DNA of 12,559 bases from CAYSBK01 sp964429265. GTDB taxonomy: Bacteria > Planctomycetota > Phycisphaerae > Sedimentisphaerales > Anaerobacaceae. The DNA is taken from NCBI GenBank assembly GCA_964429265.1, contig CAYSBK010000061.1:1-12559 (forward strand), read 5' to 3'. A program made the position numbers and the translations under genes. This document shows positions 1 to 6,967 of the stretch, one piece after another (the stretch's first letter is position 1; every line of letters starts with the position of its first letter). The notes under the pieces were generated by a model, which was not told the DNA's origin, searched no databases, and saw only the letters and a list, made by a program, of their open reading frames with translations.

Positions 1-320
1 ACTTCGTGGGCTGCGGGGTGGTGTGGGCGACGCGAATTTTCGGGACGCTGCTGTTCGGCAGGGAGGCGATGGGTCTGGGCGACGTGCACCTGATGGGGGC
101 CGCCGGTGCGGTCGTTGGGGCGTTGCTGATAGTACCGGCGTTTTTCATAGCGCCTTTTTTCGGGCTGGCCTGGGCCGGCGTGCAGATGTTTTTCAAAAAG
201 ACGCGGCAAATTCCCTACGGGCCCTTCTTGTCGGCGGCTGTTTTTGTGGTTATCATTCTACACGACTGGATAATCAATTACTGGGTGACATTCCGGTACA
301 ACTATCAGTTGGTAAGGTAG
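1..320 (+). CDS. Type IV prepilin peptidase (A24 family), C-terminal part
   Basis: The gene enters from the left edge; the first complete codon is at 3, and about 105 residues up to the TAG at 318-320 are visible. The stretch AMGLGDVHLMGAAGAVVG is the second conserved aspartate motif (GxGDxxLM) of membrane aspartyl prepilin peptidases of the PilD/PulO type, followed by hydrophobic segments and the IPYGPFL motif near the C terminus, also typical of the family. The enzyme cleaves the leader of type IV pilins or type II secretion pseudopilins on the cytoplasmic face of the inner membrane and often also methylates the new N terminus. The first catalytic aspartate and any N-terminal cysteine domain lie outside the window. 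The OmpA-like gene starts 26 bp after its stop, so the two are probably cotranscribed. Confidence 0.88.
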   Translation, partial: FVGCGVVWATRIFGTLLFGREAMGLGDVHLMGAAGAVVGALLIVPAFFIAPFFGLAWAGVQMFFKKTRQIPYGPFLSAAVFVVIILHDWIINYWVTFRYNYQLVR

Positions 321-346
321 GAGTCGGTCGGTTAAGGAGTTCTGAT

Positions 347-1009
347 ATGTGGCGAGCGGGTAAAAGCAGAAGCGTTTTGTGGGTGTCCCTGGCGTCGGCG
401 GTGCTGCTGTTCTCAGGGTGCACGAACTGGAAGCAGAAATACGATGCCCTGAACATCGAGTACCAGAGCCTCAAGGGCCAGTTCGACCATGCGGTGGCGG
501 CGAAGGGCCAGCTCGAAGAGCAGCTGTCGGAAAGCCAGCAGACCATCAACGAGCTGCAGCAAAAGATCGAGCAGCTCAAGCAAAGTCCGGGCCAGGCAAC
601 CGGCTTCGGCGAAGGCTACGACGTGAAGTTCGACGCCGCGGCGGGGACTATCACCGTGACACTGCAGAACAAGATTCTGTTCAGTCCCGGCAAGGCCAAG
701 CTCAAGAAGTCAACCAGCAAGGAGCTTGACCACATCCTGTCGGTATTGAACAGCAAGTACGCCGGCAAGCAGATCGACGTGATAGGCCATACGGATTCGG
801 ACCCGATAAAGGTTTCGGGCTGGGCGGACAACTGGGAGCTGTCGGCCGAGCGGGCGCTGTCGGTATTGCGGTACTTGGTTAAGCGGGGGATACCGGAGAA
901 CCAGATTCGCGCGATCGGCTGCGGGGCTGCCAGGCCCGTCGCCTCGAATGCGACGGCCGCCGGCAAGGCGAAGAACCGGCGTGTTGAGATTGTCGTGCAT
1001 TTGAAGTGA
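347..1009 (+). CDS. OmpA-family peptidoglycan-binding lipoprotein with coiled coil
   Basis: A 220-residue protein. The reading frame is open further upstream, but ATG 347 is chosen because AAGGAG lies at 334-339, 7 nt before it, and the protein then begins with a lipoprotein signal (basic MWRAGKSRS, hydrophobic core, lipobox FSGC, Cys25). Residues about 30-80 are rich in heptad-like Leu/Gln/Glu (KGQLEEQLSESQQTINELQQ) and should form a coiled coil. Residues about 100-220 are an OmpA/MotB C-terminal domain: IGHTDSDP, the NWELSAERA segment with the Asp and Arg that bind diaminopimelate in the family, and a final NRRVEIVV. It probably anchors an envelope membrane to peptidoglycan, or acts as a Pal-like or MotB-like cell-wall link. 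No MotA partner is nearby. It ends 10 bp before the convergent M48 gene. Confidence 0.9.
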   Translation: MWRAGKSRSVLWVSLASAVLLFSGCTNWKQKYDALNIEYQSLKGQFDHAVAAKGQLEEQLSESQQTINELQQKIEQLKQSPGQATGFGEGYDVKFDAAAGTITVTLQNKILFSPGKAKLKKSTSKELDHILSVLNSKYAGKQIDVIGHTDSDPIKVSGWADNWELSAERALSVLRYLVKRGIPENQIRAIGCGAARPVASNATAAGKAKNRRVEIVVHLK

Positions 1010-1019
1010 TGCCAGCGTT

Positions 1020-2315
1020 TCAGCCGGCCTTCCTGGGCAATTCCAGACGCCGCTTGCACCTGGGGCAGGTGACGGAGTTGTGCTTGAAGTTCGGGGGAAT
1101 TTTCAGCGTCAAGCCGCAGGCACAGGTAAGAAAGACGAACTGGTTGACCCTGCGGATTATGTCGCCGACCTGCCGCATCTGCTGCTGGGCTTTCTCTTTC
1201 TTTTGCTCTTGTGCCGTCGGTTTTCTGACGGGGATCTCTTCCTCGGCCAGGGCTGACGGCGGAACGACCGAGGGTTTGCCGGCGACCCTGCTGAAGGCAT
1301 CGTTGTAGGCTTTGAACGAGGCGCCGCCTGCCATACTTCGCAGTATCCGAATCCGCTCCGAAATGGGTGGATGAGTGCTGGTGAGGTCCGAGAGCTTCAT
1401 TCCGGCTTTTTTCTTGAAGGGATTGACGATGTACATCGGCGCGGTGGCCTTGTTGGCGGTGGCCAACTGCGGTGAGCGGTCGTTGGCTATCTTTTCCAGC
1501 GCGCCGGCCAGACCTTCCGGGTAGCGGGTGAGCCTTGCGGCGCCGGCGTCGGCGAGATATTCGCGCCGACGCGACAATGCAAAGTACAACAGATACGCCA
1601 TAATGGGCGCAACTATCGCCGCCACCAGCGCAATGACCAGCAGAACAATTTGCGCCTGGCCGCCGCCACGGCCGCCCGATGAGTATCTTCTGCCTCCGCC
1701 TACCGAGCCGTAGAGCACCCCCCGCAGAAAAACCTGCGACAGCAGCACTATCGCCCCGAGCATAATGCCGGCCACCGTAACGTAGAGTATATCCCGGTGG
1801 AGGATGTGACTTATCTCGTGTGCGACGACGCCCTGGAGCTCGTCGCGGTTGAGTTTCGCAAGCAGACCTGCGGTAACCGCCACGGAGGCGGATTTCGGGG
1901 AGCGGCCCGTCGCAAATGCATTGGGCGCGGGGTCGTTTATGATGTAAACCTTGGGCATAGCCGGCAGGCCCGCGGCGATTTTCATTTCCTCGACCACATT
2001 GAAGAGTTGCGGGTGCACATCGTGCGTGACGGGTATGGCCTTGCTTGCGGCCAGCAGTATCCTGTCTCCGCTGGACAGACTAAGGCCCGCCAGCACCAGC
2101 CAAAGGCCACCGGCCGCGGCCATGCCCCAAATGCCGGCATTGACCGTGCTGTAGTAGGTTTCGGCAACCGGGCGGTGCGGCTGGAACCGCCTGGCCGAGT
2201 GGATGTACGCACCGACCGAAGCCCCTATCAGGTACCCCAACAGCAGCAGCACGGCCGCCATCAGGAGCATAAGGATGATTGAGTTCCTTTTGTTTGCGCG
2301 TATCAGTTCCCACAT
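1020..2315 (-). CDS. HtpX-like M48 membrane zinc metalloprotease with C-terminal zinc ribbon
   Basis: A 431-residue protein. Two hydrophobic segments (about 13-37 and 61-81) precede the M48 catalytic core. The zinc motif HEISH is at residues 166-170, and the third ligand is Glu252 in REYLADAGAARL. Two more membrane segments lie around 178-200 and 222-246, as in HtpX. The conserved STHPPISERI segment is at about 313-322. HtpX-type enzymes degrade misfolded or damaged inner-membrane proteins. After a Gln/Lys/Glu-rich linker (about 355-385) the protein ends in an extra CxC-x16-CxxC motif (C398, C400, C417, C420) that should form a zinc ribbon; this is longer than the roughly 290-residue HtpX. 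It is last in the minus-strand operon, 87 bp after lemA. No clear Shine-Dalgarno sequence precedes the ATG. Confidence 0.93.
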   Translation of the reverse strand: MWELIRANKRNSIILMLLMAAVLLLLGYLIGASVGAYIHSARRFQPHRPVAETYYSTVNAGIWGMAAAGGLWLVLAGLSLSSGDRILLAASKAIPVTHDVHPQLFNVVEEMKIAAGLPAMPKVYIINDPAPNAFATGRSPKSASVAVTAGLLAKLNRDELQGVVAHEISHILHRDILYVTVAGIMLGAIVLLSQVFLRGVLYGSVGGGRRYSSGGRGGGQAQIVLLVIALVAAIVAPIMAYLLYFALSRRREYLADAGAARLTRYPEGLAGALEKIANDRSPQLATANKATAPMYIVNPFKKKAGMKLSDLTSTHPPISERIRILRSMAGGASFKAYNDAFSRVAGKPSVVPPSALAEEEIPVRKPTAQEQKKEKAQQQMRQVGDIIRRVNQFVFLTCACGLTLKIPPNFKHNSVTCPRCKRRLELPRKAG

Positions 2316-2402
2316 ACTGCGATGCGAACGTCACGAAGCAACCGCCCCCCGTTTCGGTCGGGACGGTTGCCGAAAACCTGTTTGACCGCGTCTGCCTGCG
2401 GC

Positions 2403-2960
2403 TCAGGTGAAACTTACCTTCGGTGCCTCGCGCTCGGCTGCCAGTTCAACCTCGAAGAAGTCCCGCGTGGTGAAGTTGAACATATTGGCGATCAGGTTCG
2501 AAGGAAACATCTGGATCTTGTTGTTGAAAAAGAGGACCTGGTCGTTGTAGTTCTGCCTTGCAAAGGCGATCTTGTTCTCGGTGCTGCTGAGTTCTTCCTG
2601 CAGCGACAGGAAGTTCTGGTTCGCCTTGAGGTCGGGATAGTTCTCGACCACCAGCAGGAACTTGCTCAACGCCTCGCCCAGCGCTCCTTCGGCCTTCGAT
2701 GCCTCCGAGACGCTCTTTGCGCCCATCGCCTGGCTTCGAGCCTTGGTGATGGCCTCGAAGGTCTCTCGCTCGTGCCGCATATACCCCTTTGCGGTCTCCA
2801 CCAGGTTCGGTATCAAATCGTGACGCCTTTTCAACTGAACGTCGATCTGAGACCATGCATTGTCAACCTGGTTGCGAAGCCGAACCAGGGAGTTATAAAT
2901 CCCGATTACTATCGCAACCAGAATAACAAGCACCGCGACAATAATTATCGCTGCTATCAT
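2403..2960 (-). CDS. lemA: LemA family protein
   Basis: A 185-residue protein, the usual LemA length. One N-terminal membrane segment (residues about 2-22) is followed by an all-helical cytoplasmic or periplasmic domain with the family landmarks: YNSLVRLRNQVDNAWSQIDV, QLKRRHDLIPNLVETAKGYM, ENYPDLKANQNFLSLQEEL and TENKIAFARQNYND. LemA is widespread, and its biochemical role is not settled. Its frequent pairing with M48/HtpX proteases, seen here too, suggests a role in membrane-protein turnover or stress. The ATG has an AAAGGA-type ribosome site (complement of 2969-2975). It lies 43 bp after the 27-codon peptide gene and before the protease, within one operon. Confidence 0.95.
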   Translation of the reverse strand: MIAAIIIVAVLVILVAIVIGIYNSLVRLRNQVDNAWSQIDVQLKRRHDLIPNLVETAKGYMRHERETFEAITKARSQAMGAKSVSEASKAEGALGEALSKFLLVVENYPDLKANQNFLSLQEELSSTENKIAFARQNYNDQVLFFNNKIQMFPSNLIANMFNFTTRDFFEVELAAEREAPKVSFT

Positions 2961-3003
2961 AGTTCAGGTCCTTTTGTCGAACTGTTGCCTGGCGGCCGGG
3001 ACG

Positions 3004-3087
3004 CTACTGCGAGCGTTTCTTCATAACCAACGCCACAATCAGTATGACCACGCCAACGGCCACAAGGATGGCACTGTACTTCCACAT
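3004..3087 (-). CDS. 27-residue single-pass membrane peptide
   Basis: A 28-codon frame (ATG at 3085-3087, TAG at 3004-3006) encodes a peptide beginning MWKYSAILVAVGVVILIVA and ending LVMKKRSQ. Residues 5-22 are almost wholly hydrophobic, flanked by Lys3 and by a basic KKR tail, so it should be a single membrane-spanning peptide with the C terminus in the cytoplasm. An exact AAGGAG (complement of 3095-3100) sits 7 nt before the ATG, the best ribosome site in this operon. It lies between the zinc-ribbon gene (40 bp away) and lemA (43 bp away) on the same strand, so it should be cotranscribed with them. I recognise no family. The ribosome site, the clean membrane topology and the snug operon position argue for a real gene; no homology search was possible. 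Confidence 0.72.
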   Translation of the reverse strand: MWKYSAILVAVGVVILIVALVMKKRSQ

Positions 3088-3127
3088 AGCAATTCTCCTT
3101 AAATGCTAACCTCAGCAGGTTCGGGCC

Positions 3128-3535
3128 TTACGTGTTCCCCGTATCCGGTTCGCAGCCGAACATATCACTCAGCAGCCTGGCGATCCGGTTGTCTGTGTCC
3201 AGCGTCGCCCGCTGCACGATATTCTGCAACTCGCCCCCGTCAAACCAAAGGCCGTCGCCCCTGGGGCATCTGTCGATGAGCAGCTTCGGCCGGTCGCTGC
3301 CGACAAGCACCTTCTGCATCTTCCTGTCGCAAATCGGGCATCGCCTCGGCTTTTCCCTGCAGTGCTGGTCGACCTTGAACGATTCCAGCAGACGGTGAGC
3401 CTTTTCGCCGTCGGCCAGAAGCATTTCCAGTTCGCCACGGTCCAGCCAGATACCCTGGCAGCCGCTGCAGTAGTCAATCTCCACGTCAGCCAACTCGGCC
3501 GTTATCATCGCATCTTTGCAAACGGGACAATCCAT
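3128..3535 (-). CDS. TFIIB-type zinc-ribbon protein, two tandem units
   Basis: A 135-residue soluble protein made of two zf-TFIIB (PF13453-like) units. Unit one has C3-P-V-C6 and C23-S-G-C26 followed by QGIWLDRGELEMLL. Unit two has C66-P-I-C69 and then C90-P-R-G-D-G-L-W-F-D-G-G-E-L, where the expected fourth cysteine is Gly93 followed by Asp94. The (G)xWxDxGEL signature after each second cysteine pair is typical of the family. Its function is not known; such proteins are thought to bind zinc and perhaps nucleic acid or protein partners. It is the first gene of the operon, about 29 nt downstream of the likely start of transcription, ahead of the small membrane peptide, LemA and the M48 protease. 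No strong ribosome site is visible before the ATG. Confidence 0.88.
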   Translation of the reverse strand: MDCPVCKDAMITAELADVEIDYCSGCQGIWLDRGELEMLLADGEKAHRLLESFKVDQHCREKPRRCPICDRKMQKVLVGSDRPKLLIDRCPRGDGLWFDGGELQNIVQRATLDTDNRIARLLSDMFGCEPDTGNT

Positions 3536-3570
3536 AGGTATTTCCCGTAATCATATGCCGACCGGGCGGT

Positions 3571-3599
3571 ATCATAACCGGCTCAACACAGCAAGTCAA
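3571..3599 (-). promoter_or_regulatory. Sigma70-type promoter of the zinc-ribbon/LemA/M48 operon
   Basis: Read on the minus strand: TTGACT (complement of 3594-3599, 5 of 6 to consensus), a 17-bp spacer, and TATGAT (complement of 3571-3576, 5 of 6). Transcription would begin near 3564, giving a leader of about 29 nt before the ATG at 3535. It lies in the 180-bp divergent gap between this operon and the amidohydrolase gene. Confidence 0.7.
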
Positions 3600-3659
3600 C
3601 CAGAAGTGCCCGAATCTTTTCGGCGCGTGCAAAGGCGGGATTTTTGCCGGCGGCGGCTG

Positions 3660-3688
3660 TTCATATTTGTGCTTGACGCCAATATAGC
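3660..3688 (+). promoter_or_regulatory. Possible promoter for the amidohydrolase/symporter pair
   Basis: TTCATA (3660-3665), a 17-bp spacer and TATAGC (3683-3688) match the sigma70 consensus at 4 of 6 positions each, with a start near 3695 and a leader of about 20 nt. An overlapping alternative uses TTGACG at 3673-3678 with a poor -10 (TAACGT, 3696-3701). Neither is strong; the call rests mainly on the need for a plus-strand promoter in this divergent gap. Confidence 0.3.
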
Positions 3689-3715
3689 GGGTGTTTAACG
3701 TATGGGCGATAGCTG

Positions 3716-4498
3716 ATGATAGTCGATTGCCATACACACGTGGATATGTCGACCGGCCAGACGGGTCTGTCGGAACACCTCGCTGCCGCGGAGACCGTTG
3801 ACGCCTGCATTGTGCTGGCTGAGCCGCACCAGGCGGGAGAAAAAACCAACTCCGAGTTGGCAGAGTACGTCGCGCGGCACAGCCGGAAGATGGTCGGCTT
3901 TGCATTCGTGGACCCGGTACACGACAGAGGTGTCACCAGGGACCTTGCCGGGGTCACGGAGAAGCTCGGGCTGCGGGGACTGGCATTGTACTGTTGCCGT
4001 TGCGGCTTTCACCCGGCCGACAGCCGGGCGATGCAGCTTTACGAGGCCGCCCAGCAAATGGCGTTGCCCGTATTCTTTCACAACGCCGGGCCTGTAGGGG
4101 CCGATGCGGTGCTGGCCTATGCCCAGCCTATGTTGCTTGACGAAGTGGCACAACAATTGCCCGATTTGAAAATCATCATCGGCAATATGGGTGCACCGTT
4201 CGTGGAGCAGACCTTCGCGATGGTGGCCAAGCATCCGAACGTCTATGGTGACCTGACCATAAGGCCCGGTAACGTCTGGCAGACTTACAACACCGTAATC
4301 TGCGCCTACGAACACGGCATTATGGACAAGCTGTTGTTCGGCAGCGGTTTTCCGTTCGCCACCGCAAGCCAGTGCATCGAAACCCTGCTGGGGTTCAACA
4401 AGCTACTGGCCGATACCAACCTGCCGACCGTGCCCCGCGGCAGCATACGCGCAATCATCGAACGTGATACTCTCGAAGTGTTGGGGCTGGCAAGGTAG
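3716..4498 (+). CDS. Amidohydrolase-2 family (PF04909-like) TIM-barrel protein with altered active site
   Basis: A 260-residue protein of the family that contains decarboxylases and hydrolases such as ACMS and gamma-resorcylate decarboxylases. The N-terminal metal motif DCHTH (His6, His8) and the mid-barrel His122 (VFFHNAG) are present. Two usual residues are not. In LKIIIGNMGAPF the position normally held by His is Asn157. In LLFGSGFPF the strand-8 position normally held by the catalytic, metal-binding Asp (FGSDFP) is Gly211. The fold is recognisable, but the chemistry may be lost or changed. The start is ATG 3716, directly before the barrel's first strand, with only a weak ribosome site. 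The sodium symporter starts 45 bp downstream on the same strand, so the pair is probably one operon; a shared substrate is possible but unproven. Confidence 0.82.
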   Translation: MIVDCHTHVDMSTGQTGLSEHLAAAETVDACIVLAEPHQAGEKTNSELAEYVARHSRKMVGFAFVDPVHDRGVTRDLAGVTEKLGLRGLALYCCRCGFHPADSRAMQLYEAAQQMALPVFFHNAGPVGADAVLAYAQPMLLDEVAQQLPDLKIIIGNMGAPFVEQTFAMVAKHPNVYGDLTIRPGNVWQTYNTVICAYEHGIMDKLLFGSGFPFATASQCIETLLGFNKLLADTNLPTVPRGSIRAIIERDTLEVLGLAR

Positions 4499-4543
4499 AT
4501 GTCCGCAAGACCGCCCACAACCCTCTGACATTCTTGAACCACG

Positions 4544-6583
4544 ATGGCTGACCTTGCGCCACAGCAAAGAGAGAGTTGGGGAACACGCGGGGGATTCATT
4601 CTGGCGGCCGTCGGCTCGGCGGTCGGGCTGGGCAACCTCTGGGGATTCCCCTACAAGCTGTATAGCTACGGCGGCGGCGCGTTCCTTATTCCGTATATGC
4701 TGGCGCTGCTGGTGGTGGGCATACCATTACTGGTGCTCGAGTTCAGCCTCGGACATCTCACCCAGCGGGCTGCACCCGATGCCTTCAGACAGGCTCACCC
4801 CAAGTTCGAGATGGTGGGATGGTGGGGAATTATACTGGGGTTCGTAATTGTAACCTATTACCCGGTCATCCTGGCGTATTGCTTCAGTTTCCTGGGCTAC
4901 AGCGTTGTTGGTATGTTCAACGGTGGAAACCTGCCGTGGGCCGGGGTCGGCGCCGAGGGCGTCCAAAAAGCACACGAGTTCTTTTTCGAGACGTACCTCG
5001 GCTACCGGGCGGGACCGGCACCGGGGGCGATTCGCTGGAATCTGGTGCTGCCGCTGGTTATCGCGTGGGTTGCGATGTACCTGTGCATATTCAGAGGCGT
5101 AAGGCTGGTCGGACGCATAGTGTGGCTGACGGTGCCGCTGCCGTGGCTGATGCTGCTTGTGCTGACCATCCGGGGTATGACGCTGCCCGGCAGTATGCAG
5201 GGCCTGGCGTATTATCTCGACCCTGTCTGGTCGGAGCTGGCCAAGCCGACCACCTGGAGATATGCATTCGGACAGGTATTCTTCTCGCTGAGCCTTGCCT
5301 TCGGCGTGATGATTACGTACGCCAGTTTTCTCCACCGCGAAAGCGACCTTAATAACAACGCCCTGATTATCGGGCTTGCCGATTTCGCCACAAGCTTCGT
5401 GGCGGGGCTGGCGGTGTTCTCGACGCTTGGCGGAATGGCACACGCAACACAGTTGGCGGGCCATCCTGTCGCGGTTGAGAACGTCGCCAGAAGCGGCCCG
5501 TCGCTGGCGTTCGTTGCATTTCCATATGCCCTGGCACAGCTGCCGTACTCGGCCTATTTCAGCTTCATATTCTTCTTGGCGCTGGTGACGCTGGGTATCG
5601 ATTCGGCCTTCTCCATTACCGAGTCGGTGCTGGCAAGCGTCGTTGACAAGACGGGCTGGAGGCGGGACGTGGTGCTTATCTTGATGAGCCTGGTGGGGCT
5701 TGGTTTCGGGCTGGTTTACGTTACGGCCGCCGGGCTTGACTGGCTGGGCACGATCGACGGGTTCGTCAACGGAACCTGGGGCATAGCGTTTCTGGGGCTG
5801 CTGGAAGCGGTGGTGCTGGGGTGGCTGTGGAGGGTTGAGCTGTTGCGCGAGCACGCCAACGTCCGCAGCGACTGGAAACTGGGCAAGTGGTGGGATTATT
5901 TTATCCGCATTGTCATTCCGCTGGTGCTGGGGACGTTGTTCTTCTGGCAGTTGTTCGACGACGTCGGCAGTGAGCAGGGATTTCTCCGTCGCCCGGACGG
6001 CACGTGGAACGTATATAACTGTGTAGGACTTGGTGTTGTGGGCCTGGCGCCTGCGCTTGCGGTTGTGTTCAGCGTCGTAAGACCGAGGCGGAACCGGCAG
6101 CAATCTTCAAGCTACGGCGAACAGGGCCTCACCACCGCAGGCAAGACCGCCGGGGCGATCGCCCTGGTGCTGGCGGTGGTACCGGCGGCCGCTGCACTGC
6201 TTGCTCTGGTCCTCAACGCAGGGCCGTTTGCGAGACGTGTTGGGCTGTTGTGCCTTGCGGTGGGTGGACTGGCGGGGTTGATTCTTAGCTGCCGGGTCGT
6301 TGAAAAGCACTCTACAGCCGTCAGCAGGCCCTGTTGGCTGGCTCGGTGGGGTGGGATTGCTTCGACGCTGGCGCTGAGCGGCTGTCTGGCCACCGTACTT
6401 TTCCGGCTGGCCGCAGCGGTCAAGCCGGCGGTTTCCGAGCCGGCCATCCGCCGCGAGCTCGGCGGAACATCCTATGTCATCCTGACAGTGGTATTTCTGA
6501 TTATCGTGGCAGGGCTGGGCTGGTGCTTCTACCGGGCCATTCTGGCTGCGGGTAACTCACGACGGACAGCGGGCGACGAGTAG
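4544..6583 (+). CDS. Neurotransmitter:sodium symporter (NSS/SNF) family transporter, extended
   Basis: A 679-residue, very hydrophobic protein. Its N terminus carries the NSS signature in membrane helix 1 (GFILAAVGSAVGLGNLWGFP, residues about 17-36), then YGGGAFLIPYM and LLVLEFSLGH. Further family landmarks are the YAFGQVFFSLSLAFGVMITYAS segment (helix 6, about 240-262) and LVTLGIDSAFSITESVLASV (helix 8). These carriers use the sodium gradient to bring amino acids or related amines into the cell. Bacterial members such as LeuT or MhsT have about 450-510 residues with 11 or 12 helices. This one continues for about 150 residues after residue 525 with some four further hydrophobic segments. No clear ribosome site precedes ATG 4544. 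The substrate cannot be told from sequence. A large minus-strand frame lies within the gene but is a shadow. Confidence 0.93.
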   Translation: MADLAPQQRESWGTRGGFILAAVGSAVGLGNLWGFPYKLYSYGGGAFLIPYMLALLVVGIPLLVLEFSLGHLTQRAAPDAFRQAHPKFEMVGWWGIILGFVIVTYYPVILAYCFSFLGYSVVGMFNGGNLPWAGVGAEGVQKAHEFFFETYLGYRAGPAPGAIRWNLVLPLVIAWVAMYLCIFRGVRLVGRIVWLTVPLPWLMLLVLTIRGMTLPGSMQGLAYYLDPVWSELAKPTTWRYAFGQVFFSLSLAFGVMITYASFLHRESDLNNNALIIGLADFATSFVAGLAVFSTLGGMAHATQLAGHPVAVENVARSGPSLAFVAFPYALAQLPYSAYFSFIFFLALVTLGIDSAFSITESVLASVVDKTGWRRDVVLILMSLVGLGFGLVYVTAAGLDWLGTIDGFVNGTWGIAFLGLLEAVVLGWLWRVELLREHANVRSDWKLGKWWDYFIRIVIPLVLGTLFFWQLFDDVGSEQGFLRRPDGTWNVYNCVGLGVVGLAPALAVVFSVVRPRRNRQQSSSYGEQGLTTAGKTAGAIALVLAVVPAAAALLALVLNAGPFARRVGLLCLAVGGLAGLILSCRVVEKHSTAVSRPCWLARWGGIASTLALSGCLATVLFRLAAAVKPAVSEPAIRRELGGTSYVILTVVFLIIVAGLGWCFYRAILAAGNSRRTAGDE

Positions 6584-6678
6584 GTCGAGATCGCTGCAAG
6601 TTGCCGGACTGTCGGCGCGGCCGATGCCCGAATTGCGGTCTGCGACGGCTCAGGGGGAAGGGGAAGCCGGTGACCGTC

Positions 6679-6945
6679 TTACTTGCAACCTTCCTCTGCG
6701 TTGCTGACGTACTTGTCGATGCAGGCCTGCTCAATATCGATGTCGTTGATATTTGCAAGCGTACACAACCACGCCAGCACGTCGGCAAACTCCTCGGGAC
6801 GATTGGTCGCATTTTCATCGGCCAGAGCGGTCGCCAGCTCCCCAACTTCTTCGATGAACCACAAAAATGTTGCTGCAGTTCCTCGTTGCTGATCCCGCTG
6901 CTTATATCTGTGCGAAATCAGTTGTTGAAATTCCCGAATCTGCAT
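6679..6945 (-). CDS. MazG-like nucleotide pyrophosphohydrolase
   Basis: An 88-residue protein consisting of a single MazG-type helical domain. The metal-binding motifs of the all-alpha NTP pyrophosphatase superfamily are visible: EEVGE (Glu32, Glu33, Glu36), then EEFADVLAWL (Glu52, Asp55). Such enzymes cleave nucleoside triphosphates, often non-canonical ones, to the monophosphate and pyrophosphate. The preferred nucleotide cannot be inferred. The start is the only ATG before the motif; no ribosome site is apparent. It begins 22 bp after the stop of the Rrf2 gene on the same strand, so it is probably cotranscribed and possibly translationally coupled. It converges with the symporter gene; the 95-bp gap (6584-6678) contains only a weak 5-bp hairpin near 6612-6625 without a T-run. 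Confidence 0.85.
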   Translation of the reverse strand: MQIREFQQLISHRYKQRDQQRGTAATFLWFIEEVGELATALADENATNRPEEFADVLAWLCTLANINDIDIEQACIDKYVSNAEEGCK

Positions 6946-6967
6946 TTGGAGCGGGTCGTCGGCCGAC

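Noticed and set aside
23..346. Upstream extension of the OmpA-like gene to the first start in frame
   Set aside because: It would overlap the prepilin peptidase frame and bury the lipoprotein signal, while ATG 347 has a proper ribosome site.
2340..2400. Hairpin between lemA and the M48 gene as regulatory element
   Set aside because: The arms (GTTTCGG and CCGAAAAC) are imperfect and separated by 12 nt, with no T-run; nothing distinguishes it from chance.
4727..6103. Long minus-strand frame (458 codons) inside the symporter gene
   Set aside because: Its translation is Gln/Arg/His-rich with no fold or motif, and it lies opposite a clear NSS transporter whose codon bias produces such antisense frames.
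6600..6630. Intrinsic terminator between the symporter and MazG-like genes
   Set aside because: Only a 5-bp stem with a 3-nt loop is present (TCGGC-GCG-GCCGA), with no T-run on either strand.
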